NCBI GenBank assembly: GCA_948442015.1
Contig: CAOJRP010000007.1
Coordinates: 1-59,023 of the forward strand
Reading direction: 5' to 3'
Length of the DNA: 59,023 bases
Source: an uncultured Erysipelotrichaceae bacterium
Lineage (GTDB): Bacteria; Bacillota_I; Bacilli_A; RF39; UBA660
How positions within the stretch are numbered: position 1 is the first letter of the stretch; each line of letters starts with the position of its first letter. A program made the position numbers and the translations under genes. The notes beneath the pieces were generated by a model. It did no database searches, was not told the origin of the DNA, and saw only the letters and a list, made by a program, of their open reading frames with translations. Positions 44,368-54,481 of the stretch are shown in pieces.

Positions 44368-45447
44368 ATGAAGAAAAAAGTTTTATTGATTTCTACTGGT
44401 GGAACTATTTCGCAAGTCCATAACGAAGAAGGAATAGCTATTAGTAATGAAAATTCTTTAAAAGGAAATGCCTTTGTAAAAATACTAAATTCTGTAGGAC
44501 ATAAAAAAAATATTGAATCAATTGATTCAATAACTATATTGAACAAAGACAGTTCAAACATTGTTCCAGAAGATTGGCAATTAATTATAAATACAATAGT
44601 TGATAATTACGATGATTATGATGCATTTATTATAACTCATGGAACAAACACACTGGGCTATACCAGTTCAGCACTAAGTTTTGCTTTAACAAATATTGGA
44701 AAGACAGTTGTGCTTACTGGTGCCCAAGTTTCTGTAGGATTACTAGGAAGTGATGGTATAATAAATTTAGAAAATGCTCTTCGTGTAATTAATGAATGCC
44801 AAGATTTAGTTGGAGTATTTGCAGTTTTTGGAAGTAGAATAATAACTGGAACAAGAGTAAAAAAGAAAACAGAATATGAATATGATGCATTTAAAACTTT
44901 TGGAAGAATTTCAGATATTGGGAGAATTGGAAATAGTATTATAATAAATGAACAATCTTTAAAACATCATTTAAGTTTTTTGGGTAATAAAGCAAAGACA
45001 AAAAAAGAATTAATAGTAAAAAATACTTTTGATAAAAATATAATATCTTTAACAGAGTTTCCTGGATTGCAATTAAAATATATAAAAATTTTAGCTGATA
45101 ATGGAGTAAAAGGATTTATTATAAGAGGAACAGGAGCAGGGGACTTAAATTTGTTAAAAGAACGTAACAATAATATTGATTTAAGTGAAGCTCTTGCTTA
45201 TTTAAAGAAAAAGGAAATTCCTATTGTTGTTACTACCCAAGCTCCTGATGGTGTTGCTAGTTTAAATATAAATGAACCAGGTCAATTAGCAAAAAAATAT
45301 AACGTAATTCCTGCTTTTGATATGAGTATTGAATCTATGACAGTTAAACTTTCGTGGTTAATAGCTCAAAATAAATCTTATGATGATATAAGAAAAGAAA
45401 TGATAGAGTCTTATAAAGGCGAAATCTTAATAGAAAATAGGATGTAA
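44368..45447 (+). CDS. L-asparaginase, type I
   Basis: 359 residues. The first catalytic Thr is in LISTGGTISQ and the second in IITHGTNTLGYTSSAL. KDSSNIVPEDW and the C-terminal TTQAPDGVASLNINEPGQLA fit the cytoplasmic type I family, which splits asparagine to aspartate and ammonia. No signal peptide. AAGGAG precedes the ATG. Confidence 0.92.
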   Translation: MKKKVLLISTGGTISQVHNEEGIAISNENSLKGNAFVKILNSVGHKKNIESIDSITILNKDSSNIVPEDWQLIINTIVDNYDDYDAFIITHGTNTLGYTSSALSFALTNIGKTVVLTGAQVSVGLLGSDGIINLENALRVINECQDLVGVFAVFGSRIITGTRVKKKTEYEYDAFKTFGRISDIGRIGNSIIINEQSLKHHLSFLGNKAKTKKELIVKNTFDKNIISLTEFPGLQLKYIKILADNGVKGFIIRGTGAGDLNLLKERNNNIDLSEALAYLKKKEIPIVVTTQAPDGVASLNINEPGQLAKKYNVIPAFDMSIESMTVKLSWLIAQNKSYDDIRKEMIESYKGEILIENRM

Positions 45448-45557
45448 TCGACAAAAAAATAATAAAATTATATAAAAATATGTCGATAACTTGACTTATT
45501 AACTATTTTTTCTTTAAACTATTTTGATAATTAGTAATGTATAAAAAAGGTGATTTG

Positions 45558-46046
45558 ATGAAAGCAGTTCATAATTTAAAACCAGTTTACGATAAAAAAT
45601 CAAAAGTATTAATCTTAGGTAGTATGCCATCTTTAAAGTCAAGAGAAATAGGTTTTTATTATTTCCATCCCAAAAATAGATTTTGGTGCACTTTAGAAAG
45701 AGTTTATGGAGAAAAAATAGGGACAAGTATCGAAGAAAGAAAAGAATTTGTTTTAAACCATAATATTGCTTTATTTGATGTTGTAAAAAGCTGTGATATT
45801 AACTCATCAAGTGATAGTAGTATAAAAAATATTGTTCCTAATGATATTTCCAAAATATTAAAAGAATCACAAATTCAAGTAATATTTACGACAGGTAAAA
45901 AGGCTTATAATTTATATTATAAATATATCTTTTCTAAAACTAAAATTGATGCTATTTATTTACCTAGTACATCTCCAGCTAACTGTCCTAAAGGTATAGA
46001 TGAAAAACTATATGAAGAATATAAAGAGATAAGAAAATATACTTGA
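45558..46046 (+). CDS. DNA-deoxyinosine glycosylase (uracil-DNA glycosylase superfamily)
   Basis: 162 residues. LILGSMPSLKSREIGFYYFH followed by PKNRFW is the first catalytic block of the hypoxanthine-removing branch of the UDG superfamily, and IYLPSTSPANCPKG is the second. These enzymes cut out deaminated bases from DNA. Start ATG 45558 behind AAAAGGTG; an earlier ATG at 45537 lacks a site. Confidence 0.85.
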   Translation: MKAVHNLKPVYDKKSKVLILGSMPSLKSREIGFYYFHPKNRFWCTLERVYGEKIGTSIEERKEFVLNHNIALFDVVKSCDINSSSDSSIKNIVPNDISKILKESQIQVIFTTGKKAYNLYYKYIFSKTKIDAIYLPSTSPANCPKGIDEKLYEEYKEIRKYT

Positions 46047-46116
46047 ATTTTAAAATCAAAATTAATTGCAATATTAAAATAATATTATATAATAAATATA
46101 GAAAGTGAGTGAGTTT

Positions 46117-46692
46117 ATGAAAAAATTGCTAATAGCTATTTTAGCTGGGTTATTACTAGTAAGTGTAACAGGATGTGGTGAGAAAAAAGAAGAAAAGGAG
46201 GATAATAATACTAAAACAGAAGAAAAAACAAATAAAGAAAATGAGCAAAATGAAAAAGAAATAGTTTGTACAGGAAATCCAGAAAGTACAAGCGAAAGTG
46301 AAGTGGAACTAAAACAGTCTTTTATATTTCGTTTTAAAGATGATGAAGCTACTACATTTGATATGATTCAAAACATGAAATTATTAAAAGATACAGAAGA
46401 AAATAGAAAACAATTAACAAGTCAAACTGAAGAAGATTATAAAAATAGTATGAAAAGTATGTATGAATATATGAAAATGGAAGTACCTGACTTTGATGTT
46501 AAATTAAAAGATGTAAGTGACATTGAAAGAGAAGTAACTATGACTTTTAATTATAAAGACTTTGTTGCTCTTTATGCTTCCGAAGAAGAAGCTTCTAAAT
46601 ATAGTAGTTTTAATGATATCAAAGAACATATTGATGAATTTGCTGGTAATATGACTTGTACTTATGATGGAAAAGAAATTAACTCTAAATAA
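46117..46692 (+). CDS. Lipoprotein of unknown function
   Basis: 191 residues from ATG 46117. A Lys-rich start, a hydrophobic stretch and the lipobox VSVTGC place it on the outer face of the membrane with a lipid on Cys20. A Lys/Glu/Asn-rich linker (about 21-55) follows. The outer domain is acidic and small (about 135 residues), including CTGNPESTSESEVELKQSFI and MTCTYDGKEI; its two Cys may form a disulfide. The shape is like the DUF1307-type lipoproteins, but that is a guess. Confidence 0.75.
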   Translation: MKKLLIAILAGLLLVSVTGCGEKKEEKEDNNTKTEEKTNKENEQNEKEIVCTGNPESTSESEVELKQSFIFRFKDDEATTFDMIQNMKLLKDTEENRKQLTSQTEEDYKNSMKSMYEYMKMEVPDFDVKLKDVSDIEREVTMTFNYKDFVALYASEEEASKYSSFNDIKEHIDEFAGNMTCTYDGKEINSK

Positions 46693-46782
46693 GGTTAAAA
46701 TCTTTTTTTTTGAAAAAATAATATTAAATAGTTGAATAAAGGTTTATAAAAGTCTATAATAACAAAACGAAGGAATGATTAG

Positions 46783-47697
46783 ATGGAGAATATTGAAGAA
46801 TTATGGAAAATTATTTATGACTTACTTGATGATGTTGATAACTATAAACATCAAGTAGATGTTTTACACTATGATAATAGTTTTTTAGAGTTTGAATTTA
46901 GTAGAGGACAAAAGAATTATGAAAGGATTATCAAAAAATTACAAAATGTCCATATTGAAGAACCAATTCCGCTTTCTGCAAAGAATCTTGATATTGAAAA
47001 GTTTAAATATTATGTAACTACTATTTTAAGAAAAATATTAAAAGATAAATATGAAGATGATATAAAAATTGCCAAAACTTTTATTAATCCCACAACTTAT
47101 TCACATCCAACAGATGTTGCTACAAAATATAAAGATATTTTAGGGATTAGTACACCTTATGAATTTATGATGTCATCACAATTAAATTATATTCAAATTG
47201 CTCATGTAATAAATAGTGAAATAAGAGTTTTATTAAAGCCTCTTTATAAAAATTTTTCAAATACGATTGGGAATATTCATTATCAGAAACTACCTGGAAT
47301 TATTGCTACATATGTAGCAATATATGAATTAAGTAATTTACTTAATAATAAAGAAATAATTTCTAATTTTGAAGATTATTACATTTATAGTGATACTCAA
47401 TCTGCTCAAAATACGGGAAAAGATATTATAAACGTTTTGCCAGAGTATCGTCATAAGGATTTAATAGAACATAAGCAGCATGAACAATATAGCTTTATTA
47501 TTTCCGATATATATAGTACTAACCTAATTGAAAAATATTTAGAAGATGAACAGACTTTTCTAATTACTTATATGAAGATGATTGAAGGGGTTATTAGCAT
47601 ATCAGATTTTTTAGGTTATTATGGGATAAATTTAAAAGAAAAAAATGTAACACTTAAATTTTTAAATAAAGTTGAGGAAGTTGAAAAAAGGCAATAA
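46783..47697 (+). CDS. Unknown 304-residue protein
   Basis: Preceded by ACGAAGGAATG and an ATG at 46783. Helical and charged with no membrane segment; NPTTYSHPTDVATKYKDILG and LPGIIATYVAIYELSNLLNN are possible core helices. It has no known family to me. The kinase-like gene follows 68 bases on, and both lack any housekeeping neighbour, so they may form an accessory pair (inference). Confidence 0.6.
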   Translation: MENIEELWKIIYDLLDDVDNYKHQVDVLHYDNSFLEFEFSRGQKNYERIIKKLQNVHIEEPIPLSAKNLDIEKFKYYVTTILRKILKDKYEDDIKIAKTFINPTTYSHPTDVATKYKDILGISTPYEFMMSSQLNYIQIAHVINSEIRVLLKPLYKNFSNTIGNIHYQKLPGIIATYVAIYELSNLLNNKEIISNFEDYYIYSDTQSAQNTGKDIINVLPEYRHKDLIEHKQHEQYSFIISDIYSTNLIEKYLEDEQTFLITYMKMIEGVISISDFLGYYGINLKEKNVTLKFLNKVEEVEKRQ

Positions 47698-47765
47698 AGA
47701 AAATTATTGTATTATTATATATGAAGATGGTAGAATATAAAAAATAATTTGAAGGGAGTAAAAAT

Positions 47766-48533
47766 ATGTGTTCTATACAAACAATAAATTTATTATCTAA
47801 AAAAGATATTTTTAGATTATTAATAGATGGTCATGCTAAGTATATAGGACAAGGAAGAACTGCATGTTGTTTTTTATTAAAAGATGGTACAGTTTTAAAG
47901 ATATATAAAGAAACAAGAATTAAAAGAGAACTATTTGAATTATATCCGATGTTAGAACAAGTTAAATTACTTAGTAATTTAAAGAATGGGAGCTATATAG
48001 CTCCTGAAGTGGTTTTTGTTTATGAAAATGAAGTTATTGCATATAAAACAGAATATAAAAATGCTAAGACATTAGCAAAAATAAAGCCATATACGATGGT
48101 TTCTACTATTTTAGTTAACTTAGAAAAGCTTATAGAGGATACATGTTTAATAGGTGAAAAGAAGTTTCGTTTAGGAGATTTGCATGGTAAAAATATACTT
48201 TTTAATGATTTTTTTTATATGATTGACTTGGATTTTGGACATACTATAGAAGAAAGTATAGAAAATGTTAATATAATTAACATTCGTAGTGTAATTAAAT
48301 TAATTTTAGATACTTTATTTGATGTTGAAGATGATGAATTGTTAAAAATTAGTGACCCATCTATTTTTAAGCTTTATGACAAAACTGTATATGAGAACTA
48401 TAAAAATATTTATTCCTTTTTTGATGCTCTACAAGATAGACTAAATGTTTCTGATTTACAAGTTAAAGATTTAAGGTTAAAATATAATGGACTTATTTCA
48501 AAAGAATATAATTCTTACTATAAATCATTTTAA
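47766..48533 (+). CDS. Protein-kinase-like protein
   Basis: 255 residues. AKYIGQGRTACCFLLKDGTV followed by LKIYK has the Gly-rich loop and the ATP-binding Lys of a kinase fold. The catalytic loop reads RLGDLHGKNILFND (His-Arg-Asp replaced by Gly-Asp with a following His-Gly-Lys-Asn, as in aminoglycoside phosphotransferase and RIO-like kinases), and the metal Asp stands in MIDLDFGHT. All key residues are in place. Substrate unknown. Uses ATG 47766 behind AAGGGAG. uvrB follows closely. Confidence 0.72.
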   Translation: MCSIQTINLLSKKDIFRLLIDGHAKYIGQGRTACCFLLKDGTVLKIYKETRIKRELFELYPMLEQVKLLSNLKNGSYIAPEVVFVYENEVIAYKTEYKNAKTLAKIKPYTMVSTILVNLEKLIEDTCLIGEKKFRLGDLHGKNILFNDFFYMIDLDFGHTIEESIENVNIINIRSVIKLILDTLFDVEDDELLKISDPSIFKLYDKTVYENYKNIYSFFDALQDRLNVSDLQVKDLRLKYNGLISKEYNSYYKSF

Positions 48534-48557
48534 TGTTTAGAAATGGAGATAAAAAAT

Positions 48558-50510
48558 ATGTTTGAATTAGTATCAAAATATGAACCAAGTGGTGACCAAC
48601 CGCAGGCGATTGAAAAGTTAGTTCAAGGAATTAAAGAAGGTAAAAAAGAGCAAGTATTACTTGGAGCAACAGGAACAGGCAAGACTTTTACCATAGCAAA
48701 TGTTATCAAGGAAGTAAATAAACCTACTTTAGTTTTAGCTCATAATAAAACTTTGGCAGGCCAATTATATGCGGAATTTAAGGAATTATTTCCTAATAAT
48801 CACGTCGAATATTTTGTCTCTTATTACGATTATTACCAACCTGAAGCATACGTTCCATCAAGTGATACATATATCGAAAAAGATAGTAGCATTAATGATG
48901 AAATAGATGAATTACGTCATGGAGCTACAAGTGCTTTAATTAATAATCGTGATGTTATTGTTGTAGCTTCAGTTTCTTGTATTTATGGTATTGGAGAAAA
49001 AGAAGAATATATTAATAAAATGCTTACTTTAACAGTTGGTGATACTGTTAGTAGAAATGATATCATCAACAAATTAGTTGATATGACTTATGAACGTACT
49101 GATATTGATTTTCATCGTGGAACATTTAGAGTAAGAGGAGATATCATTGATATAATCCCTATCAATGAGAAAAGTCATGGAATTAAAATTGAGTTATTCG
49201 GAGATGAAGTAGAAAAGATTAGTACTTTTGATCCTTTAACAGGTGCTTTAGTACAAGGTAAGAAAACAATTAGTATTTTCCCAGCCTCACACTTTGTCAC
49301 AAGTAATGAAAAAATGGAAGAAGCAATTAAAAGAATAGAAGATGAGTTAGAAGTTCAAAGAAAATATTTTTTAGATAATAACAAACTACTTGAAGAAGAA
49401 AGACTACGAGAAAGAACGAAATATGATTTAGAAATGCTTAAAGAAACTGGTTTTTGTAGTGGAATTGAAAACTATTCTAGACACTTAGCTTTAAGAGGCG
49501 AGGGAGAAACGCCTTCATGCTTAATAGATTTCTTTCCTAAAGATTTTTTACTCGTTGTTGATGAATCCCACGTAACACTTCCCCAAGTAAGAGGAATGTA
49601 TAATGGGGATAGAGCAAGAAAGCAAACCCTAGTTGATTATGGCTTTCGTCTTCCAAGTGCCTTAGATAATCGTCCATTAAAATATGATGAGTTTGAAAGT
49701 AAAATTAATCAAGCAATTTATATTTCAGCAACACCGGGTGACTATGAACTTGAGAAAGTAAATAATGAAAAAGTAGAACAAATTATAAGACCAACAGGAC
49801 TTCTTGACCCAACAATTGAAGTTAAACAAACAGAGGGACAAATAGATGATTTAATTGAACAAATTAATATTCGAAAAGAGAAAAAAGAAAGAGTTTTAGT
49901 TACAACTTTAACAATAAGAATGGCCGAAGAACTAACTAACTATTTAAAAGAGATGGGTATTAATGTTGCTTACTTACATACGGAAGTTAAAACTTTAGAA
50001 AGATTAAGAATTATTCAAGAACTAAGACTTGGTAAATATGATGTTGTTGTAGGTATAAATCTATTACGTGAAGGAATTGATATTCCTGAAGTTAGTTTGA
50101 TAGCTATAATGGATGCCGATAAGCAAGGTTTCTTGAGAAGTTCAAGAAGTTTAATTCAAACTATTGGAAGATGTGCAAGAAATGAAAATGGTCATGTTAT
50201 TATGTATGCTGATACTATTAGTAGCGCAATGCAAGAAGCAATAGAGGAAACAGAACGAAGAAGAAGTATTCAAGAAGAATATAATAAGGAACATGGTATT
50301 ACTCCTAAAACTATTATTAAAGAAATAAGAGAAGTTGTTTCTAATGAAATAGAGGAAAAAGCTAGCAAGCAAGAAAGTAAAATGAGTAAAAAAGATAGAG
50401 AAGAAATTATGGTTCGTATTGAAGAAGAAATGAAGGAAGCTGCTAAAAAGCTTGATTTTGAAAGAGCTATGGAACTAAGAAATATCTTATTTGAAATGCA
50501 AAGTGAATAG
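48558..50510 (+). CDS. uvrB: Excinuclease ABC subunit B
   Basis: UvrB is the damage-verifying helicase of nucleotide excision repair. 650 residues from ATG 48558, chosen because GGAGAT lies seven bases before it. [15 protein letters not shown], Walker [14 protein letters not shown], the beta-hairpin [15 protein letters not shown] in the Walker B, and motif [11 protein letters not shown] are present. The C-terminal UVR domain ([20 protein letters not shown]) that binds UvrC is complete. No uvrA is seen next to it. Confidence 0.96.
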   Translation: MFELVSKYEPSGDQPQAIEKLVQGIKEGKKEQVLLGATGTGKTFTIANVIKEVNKPTLVLAHNKTLAGQLYAEFKELFPNNHVEYFVSYYDYYQPEAYVPSSDTYIEKDSSINDEIDELRHGATSALINNRDVIVVASVSCIYGIGEKEEYINKMLTLTVGDTVSRNDIINKLVDMTYERTDIDFHRGTFRVRGDIIDIIPINEKSHGIKIELFGDEVEKISTFDPLTGALVQGKKTISIFPASHFVTSNEKMEEAIKRIEDELEVQRKYFLDNNKLLEEERLRERTKYDLEMLKETGFCSGIENYSRHLALRGEGETPSCLIDFFPKDFLLVVDESHVTLPQVRGMYNGDRARKQTLVDYGFRLPSALDNRPLKYDEFESKINQAIYISATPGDYELEKVNNEKVEQIIRPTGLLDPTIEVKQTEGQIDDLIEQINIRKEKKERVLVTTLTIRMAEELTNYLKEMGINVAYLHTEVKTLERLRIIQELRLGKYDVVVGINLLREGIDIPEVSLIAIMDADKQGFLRSSRSLIQTIGRCARNENGHVIMYADTISSAMQEAIEETERRRSIQEEYNKEHGITPKTIIKEIREVVSNEIEEKASKQESKMSKKDREEIMVRIEEEMKEAAKKLDFERAMELRNILFEMQSE

Positions 50511-50821
50511 TGTTATAATAACTCCTCAAAAGAGGGGATAGTTATGTTTTTAATAGGTAAAAAAACAGAAATTATGACAGAACTATATATTCGAGATAAA
50601 AAAGGTACTCTTACCGAAGAATATATTTTGGAAATTTCAAAAAAAAGTCCTTTAGTTGTAGTTCGTTATTTAATTGATAAAACAGAATATCAAGAACTTT
50701 GTTTAGAGTTAATAAAAAAAGATTATGATTTACTAGATGATAGAAATCTTTTAGATAAAATATTTAATAATATTAATACTATAAATTTTGTTCTTGAAAA
50801 TTTAGAAGAAATTCTTAGTTC

Positions 50822-51009
50822 TTTAAACAATGTGGCAATCGCATAAAAAATAGTATTGATAATCTAACCTCAATAAAATAAGGGATTAGTCAAAAATATT
50901 TATATTACAAACTTCATGTAACAAAAATTTACTAAATTGATTTTTTTAAGTATTTATGGGACTTTTTTACTTTGTGTCAAATTTTTATGCGATTGCCTTA
51001 TTTAAACAA
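50822..51009. repeat. 9-bp direct repeat TTTAAACAA flanking the element
   Basis: One copy at 50822-50830 and one at 51001-51009. They are the proposed target-site duplication; loss of one copy with the element restores the gene. Confidence 0.8.
50831..51000. mobile_element. 170-bp MITE-like element with 16-bp terminal inverted repeats
   Basis: GGCAATCGCATAAAAA (50834-50849) and TTTTTATGCGATTGCC (50982-50997) are perfect inverted repeats. The direct repeat TTTAAACAA lies at 50822-50830 and at 51001-51009, directly outside the ends TGT and TTA. A 9-base target duplication with short inverted ends and no coding capacity is the structure of a non-autonomous transposon derivative. No related transposase is present in the window. 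The inner 132 bases have no open frame of note. Confidence 0.8.
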
Positions 51010-52079
51010 CAGAATTTTATTAATCAATCACTTATTATGTTATGCTAAACATAATAATAAAGAACTTTATAAGCTAGTAGCTTATAGCAATGATTTAAGT
51101 ATTCGTTATGAAGTAATGCATTTTTTATCTCAAGAAGATAGAGATTTTTTAAGAGTATTATTTCCTCATATAACTGACTATTTTGTAATTAAAGAAAACG
51201 ATAAAGTAATAGCTAAAATGAAAGAAATTGATGTTTCTATAATAGCAGCCAACTTATTTGATTTTATTTTTGATGTCGAATTATTTACTGAAATTAAAGA
51301 ATTTATCTTTGCTAATTATCCTAAAAACCATTTATTAGGCTTTTTAGCGCAAAATGATGAGTTTGAAGATGATTTATTTCATTTTCACGAGGAAATAGTT
51401 AAGGATTTTGAAAGGTTATATAAAACATCATTTGATTATAAACTTGCTGCAATAGATAAATATGAAGAGTATATTCCAAAAGATGAATATTTGGAATTAT
51501 TTAGAATTTTAAAATTATTTAGGTTTCAAAGAGATGTTTTAGAAGATATATTTAAAAGAGGCATGGGAGAAGATTTTATTCACCTTCTAAAAAAATACTT
51601 GGGAGTTAGTGAAAGTCCTACAATTAGGTATGATAATGGTAGCGTAACAGATGTTTTTGCTATAGGAGATTTTGTCATAAAATTTATTAGTGAAATTCAT
51701 ACTATTTCAGACGCTAAAGAAAGATATTTTCCTTGTTTTTTGGTAAATAAAGTGATTGAAGAAAAATATTACTATGATAAAGATGGAAAGCTACTTGGAA
51801 TACTACAAGTGCAACCAAGATTATATTGCCTTATAGAAGATAAAAATTTAGAAAAATTATTTGAAGAAGAATTAGAACGTTTAGGATATTTCGTTTATGA
51901 TGGTTTAATAGAAAGAAAAAATTTATATTACTTAAATGATTATCATGATGCTGATATAGACGACCCAGAAACATTGCCAGATTGGTTTAAAGAAAATCCT
52001 ATAGTTTTAGTAGATTTAGATTTAATGTTTAGAGTTGAACAAAAAGAAGAGATAGAAAAATTATTATCTTTAAAATAAA

Positions 52080-52105
52080 TAGAAGTACAAAACTTCCTTT
52101 TTTTA
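52080..52105 (+). terminator. Terminator before ppaC
   Basis: GAAGT (52082-52086), ACAAA, ACTTC (52092-52096) and then CTTTTTTT. The stem is short but the T tract is strong. It ends the transcript of the interrupted gene. Confidence 0.65.
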
Positions 52106-52137
52106 TGCTATACTTAAACAAGATAAGGGGTATAAAA

Positions 52138-53703
52138 ATGGCGGTTACTTATATTTTTGGTCATAAAAAACCGGATACTGATGCTGTTTGTTCTAGTATA
52201 GTTCTGTCTTATTTAAAGAATAGTTTAGGAGAAAAAACAGAAAGTTGTATTTTAGGCACAATAAATAAAGAAACAGAATTTGTTTTAAAGAAATTTGGTT
52301 TTCAAGAACCGAAGTTTTTAGATGATGTAAAAGTGCAAATAAAAGATATGCATTTTAATAAAAAAGCCTTAATTGATGAAGATGCTACTATTTTAGAAGC
52401 ATTCAAAAAAATGCATGATTTAGAAGTGACAGGGTTACCTTTAGTTAAAAACAAAATATTAAGTGGTTATGTTAATTTAAAAGATATTGCTAATTATGGT
52501 GTTAATTATATAACAAAAATAGATACTTCATATGAGAATATTATGAATCTTTTAAATGGAAAAAGTATTCTTAAATTTAGTGATGAAATAAAAGGAATTA
52601 TAGATGATAAAATAGCAATTACTAATAATAAAGAAGTAGAGAGTATCTTAAATAATAAACCTCTTCTTTTAATAATTACAAACTCCATAAGATTATCCAA
52701 AGAAGATTTAGCTTTAGCTAAGAAAAATAAAGTAAGTATTATCGAAACTTCTTTAACTCTTTTAAATACGATTAATATAATTAAATTTGTCAATCCTGTA
52801 AGAATTATTAATAACAATAAAGAACCTATTAAATTTTATCTTGATGATGAGCGAACTGACTTTATTGAAATGACCAATAAATATGGCCATACTAATTACC
52901 CGATTGTTAATAGAAGAGGCGAATGTCTTGGGATGATTAGATTAGTAGATATCAATAATTATCAAAAGAAAAAAGTCATCCTAGTTGACCATAATCAACA
53001 AGATCAAACTGTCGATGGAATTGATGAAGCAGAAATTTTAGAAATTATTGACCATCATAATTTAGGAATTATTGGTACTAATAGTCCAATTAGTTTTCGA
53101 ACAATGCCAGTAGGATGTACAAATACAATTCTTTATCAATTATTTAAAGAAAATCATGTAAAAATACCAAAGAATATTGCTGGTTTAATGGCTAGCGCTA
53201 TTATATCTGATACTTTACTTTTTAAATCTCCTACGACAACTGCTTTGGATAAAGAAACTTGCCTAGAGTTATGTAAAATTGCCTCTTTAGATGCCAATAT
53301 ATATGGTATGGAAATGTTTAAAGCCGGTTTTTCTATTAGTGATATGAATAAAAAAGAAATCTTTAATCAAGATTTTAAAACTTATAAAACAAGTAATGGT
53401 GATAATTTAGTAATAAGTCAATTTTTTACAGTGGACTATGAAAGTGTTTTAAGTGAAAAAGAAGAGTTTGTAAGTGTCTTAGATGAAATGCATGATATAT
53501 ATAATTATAAAGTTGCTTTATTATTTGTTACAGATATTTTAGGAAATGCATCATATTTATTTTATAATAAAGAAGCTGAAAGTTTAGTTAGTGAAAGCTA
53601 CAATATTGAAAGTATCTCTGAAGGTTATATTATGCCTAATGTTGTATCAAGAAAAAAGCAGATGTTACCCCCACTTCTTGAATGTCTTGAAAGAAAAAAA
53701 TAA
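52138..53703 (+). CDS. ppaC: Manganese-dependent inorganic pyrophosphatase with CBS-DRTGG insert
   Basis: 521 residues. The DHH core is split: GHKKPDTDAVCSSIVLSYLK at the start, and VDHNQQDQTVDGI and EIIDHHNLG after the insert. The insert (about 65-285) has two CBS halves (LIDEDATILEAFKKMHDLEV, KYGHTNYPIVNRRGECLGMI) around a DRTGG-like domain. In this family, AMP and ADP binding lowers activity and Ap4A raises it, tying pyrophosphate removal to energy state. ATG 52138 follows AAGGGG. A promoter TATACT lies upstream. Confidence 0.93.
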   Translation: MAVTYIFGHKKPDTDAVCSSIVLSYLKNSLGEKTESCILGTINKETEFVLKKFGFQEPKFLDDVKVQIKDMHFNKKALIDEDATILEAFKKMHDLEVTGLPLVKNKILSGYVNLKDIANYGVNYITKIDTSYENIMNLLNGKSILKFSDEIKGIIDDKIAITNNKEVESILNNKPLLLIITNSIRLSKEDLALAKKNKVSIIETSLTLLNTINIIKFVNPVRIINNNKEPIKFYLDDERTDFIEMTNKYGHTNYPIVNRRGECLGMIRLVDINNYQKKKVILVDHNQQDQTVDGIDEAEILEIIDHHNLGIIGTNSPISFRTMPVGCTNTILYQLFKENHVKIPKNIAGLMASAIISDTLLFKSPTTTALDKETCLELCKIASLDANIYGMEMFKAGFSISDMNKKEIFNQDFKTYKTSNGDNLVISQFFTVDYESVLSEKEEFVSVLDEMHDIYNYKVALLFVTDILGNASYLFYNKEAESLVSESYNIESISEGYIMPNVVSRKKQMLPPLLECLERKK

Positions 53704-53704
53704 A

Positions 53705-53938
53705 TTAATTTTCTTGAACACTTTTAATATCTTGTAGTTCAAAACGATTTTTTTGCCCATTTTTGTTTACTTCATCTAAAAACATATCATAAGGTCGACA
53801 CCACAATTTGTTATCACCATATAAAGCTCTATATGCAACCATCTTTTCACAAGTTTCACTATGATAAATTATATCCTCTACAATATATAAATCTCCTTTA
53901 TAGTGTTTATAAATACCTTTAATTTTTATCTCTCTCAT
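53705..53938 (-). CDS. DUF1653 protein
   Basis: 77 residues: IKGIYKHYKGDLYIVEDIIY, HSETCEKMVAYRALYGDNKL and WCRPYDMFLDEV are the DUF1653 landmarks. The fold is a small beta-barrel, role unknown. It is the second of a tandem pair; its paralogue is 14 bases upstream on the same strand. Confidence 0.85.
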   Translation of the reverse strand: MREIKIKGIYKHYKGDLYIVEDIIYHSETCEKMVAYRALYGDNKLWCRPYDMFLDEVNKNGQKNRFELQDIKSVQEN

Positions 53939-53952
53939 ATGAATAAGTCCTC

Positions 53953-54198
53953 CTATTTTACAACACTTTTTATGTCTTGTAATTCAAATCTGTATTTTTG
54001 TTCTACATTTGGATATTTTTCATGGTCAACCTCGCTTAAAAACATATCCATAGGTCTAATCCATAAACTTCCATCTCCATATAATCTTCTATATACTACA
54101 AACTTTTCCTTTGTTTCCGAGTGATTAGCTATATCAACAACTAAGTAATAATCTCCTTTAAAATGCTTATAAATTCCATTAATTTTTAGCTCTCTCAA
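53953..54198 (-). CDS. DUF1653 protein, tandem paralogue
   Basis: 81 residues with the same plan as its neighbour: [52 protein letters not shown]. It is a bit longer by an insert ([10 protein letters not shown]) before the shared [10 protein letters not shown] end. The pair arose by tandem duplication. AAAGAAG lies before the ATG. Confidence 0.85.
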   Translation of the reverse strand: MRELKINGIYKHFKGDYYLVVDIANHSETKEKFVVYRRLYGDGSLWIRPMDMFLSEVDHEKYPNVEQKYRFELQDIKSVVK

Positions 54199-54348
54199 TT
54201 TTATTTCATCTTCTTTCTAAATATAGTTTATCAAAAAATGCTAATTATTAAAATAGTAATAATTTAAAGTTAAGTACATAATTTATCATTAGTTGATGTT
54301 GTATAAATTTTATAAAAAATATATAATAAATGCCAAAGGAAAGATTGT

Positions 54349-54480
54349 TTGAACGAGATAGGTAAATTAAAAGAAGAATATATAGTTTTAAAAAAGAAAA
54401 TTGAAGAATTATATGATAAACAATTTAATTTATATAAAAATATGATAGCTGAAGAAGGTAGTTCTTATAAACATATTTAG
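54349..54480 (+). CDS. Small coiled-coil protein, TTG start
   Basis: 43 residues. AAAGGA (54335-54340) lies eight bases before a TTG at 54349, and a TATAAT-like box is seen at about 54322. The sequence MNEIGKLKEEYIVLKKKIEE has a heptad pattern. A terminator hairpin follows directly after the TAG. A complete little transcription unit with no known family. Confidence 0.45.
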   Translation: MNEIGKLKEEYIVLKKKIEELYDKQFNLYKNMIAEEGSSYKHI

Positions 54481-54481
54481 T

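Larger units (their letters stand above)
50544..52078 (+). pseudogene. Kinase-like gene interrupted by a MITE-like element
   Basis: The 5' part (50544-50830, ATG behind GAGGGGATAG) ends ...EEILSSLNN; the insertion then adds VAIA and a stop. The 3' part (51010-52078) continues RILLINHLLCYAKHNN. Removing the 170-bp element plus one copy of the 9-base flank joins both in frame, 287 + 1069 bases, giving a 451-residue protein. The N-terminal two thirds are helical; the C-terminal part (DVFAIGDFVIKF, then IVLVDLDLM) has the outline of a kinase-like fold. The 3' part alone could be read from the ATG at 50987 inside the element. Confidence 0.8.

Noticed and set aside
50831-51000. Invertible promoter segment (phase switch) instead of a MITE
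   Set aside because: The inverted ends could allow inversion, but the outside direct repeat TTTAAACAA and the restored frame are better explained by transposition; inversion would not restore the gene.
52506-52817. Minus-strand hydrophobic frame inside ppaC
   Set aside because: Shadow of the CBS-DRTGG region of ppaC; no ribosome site.
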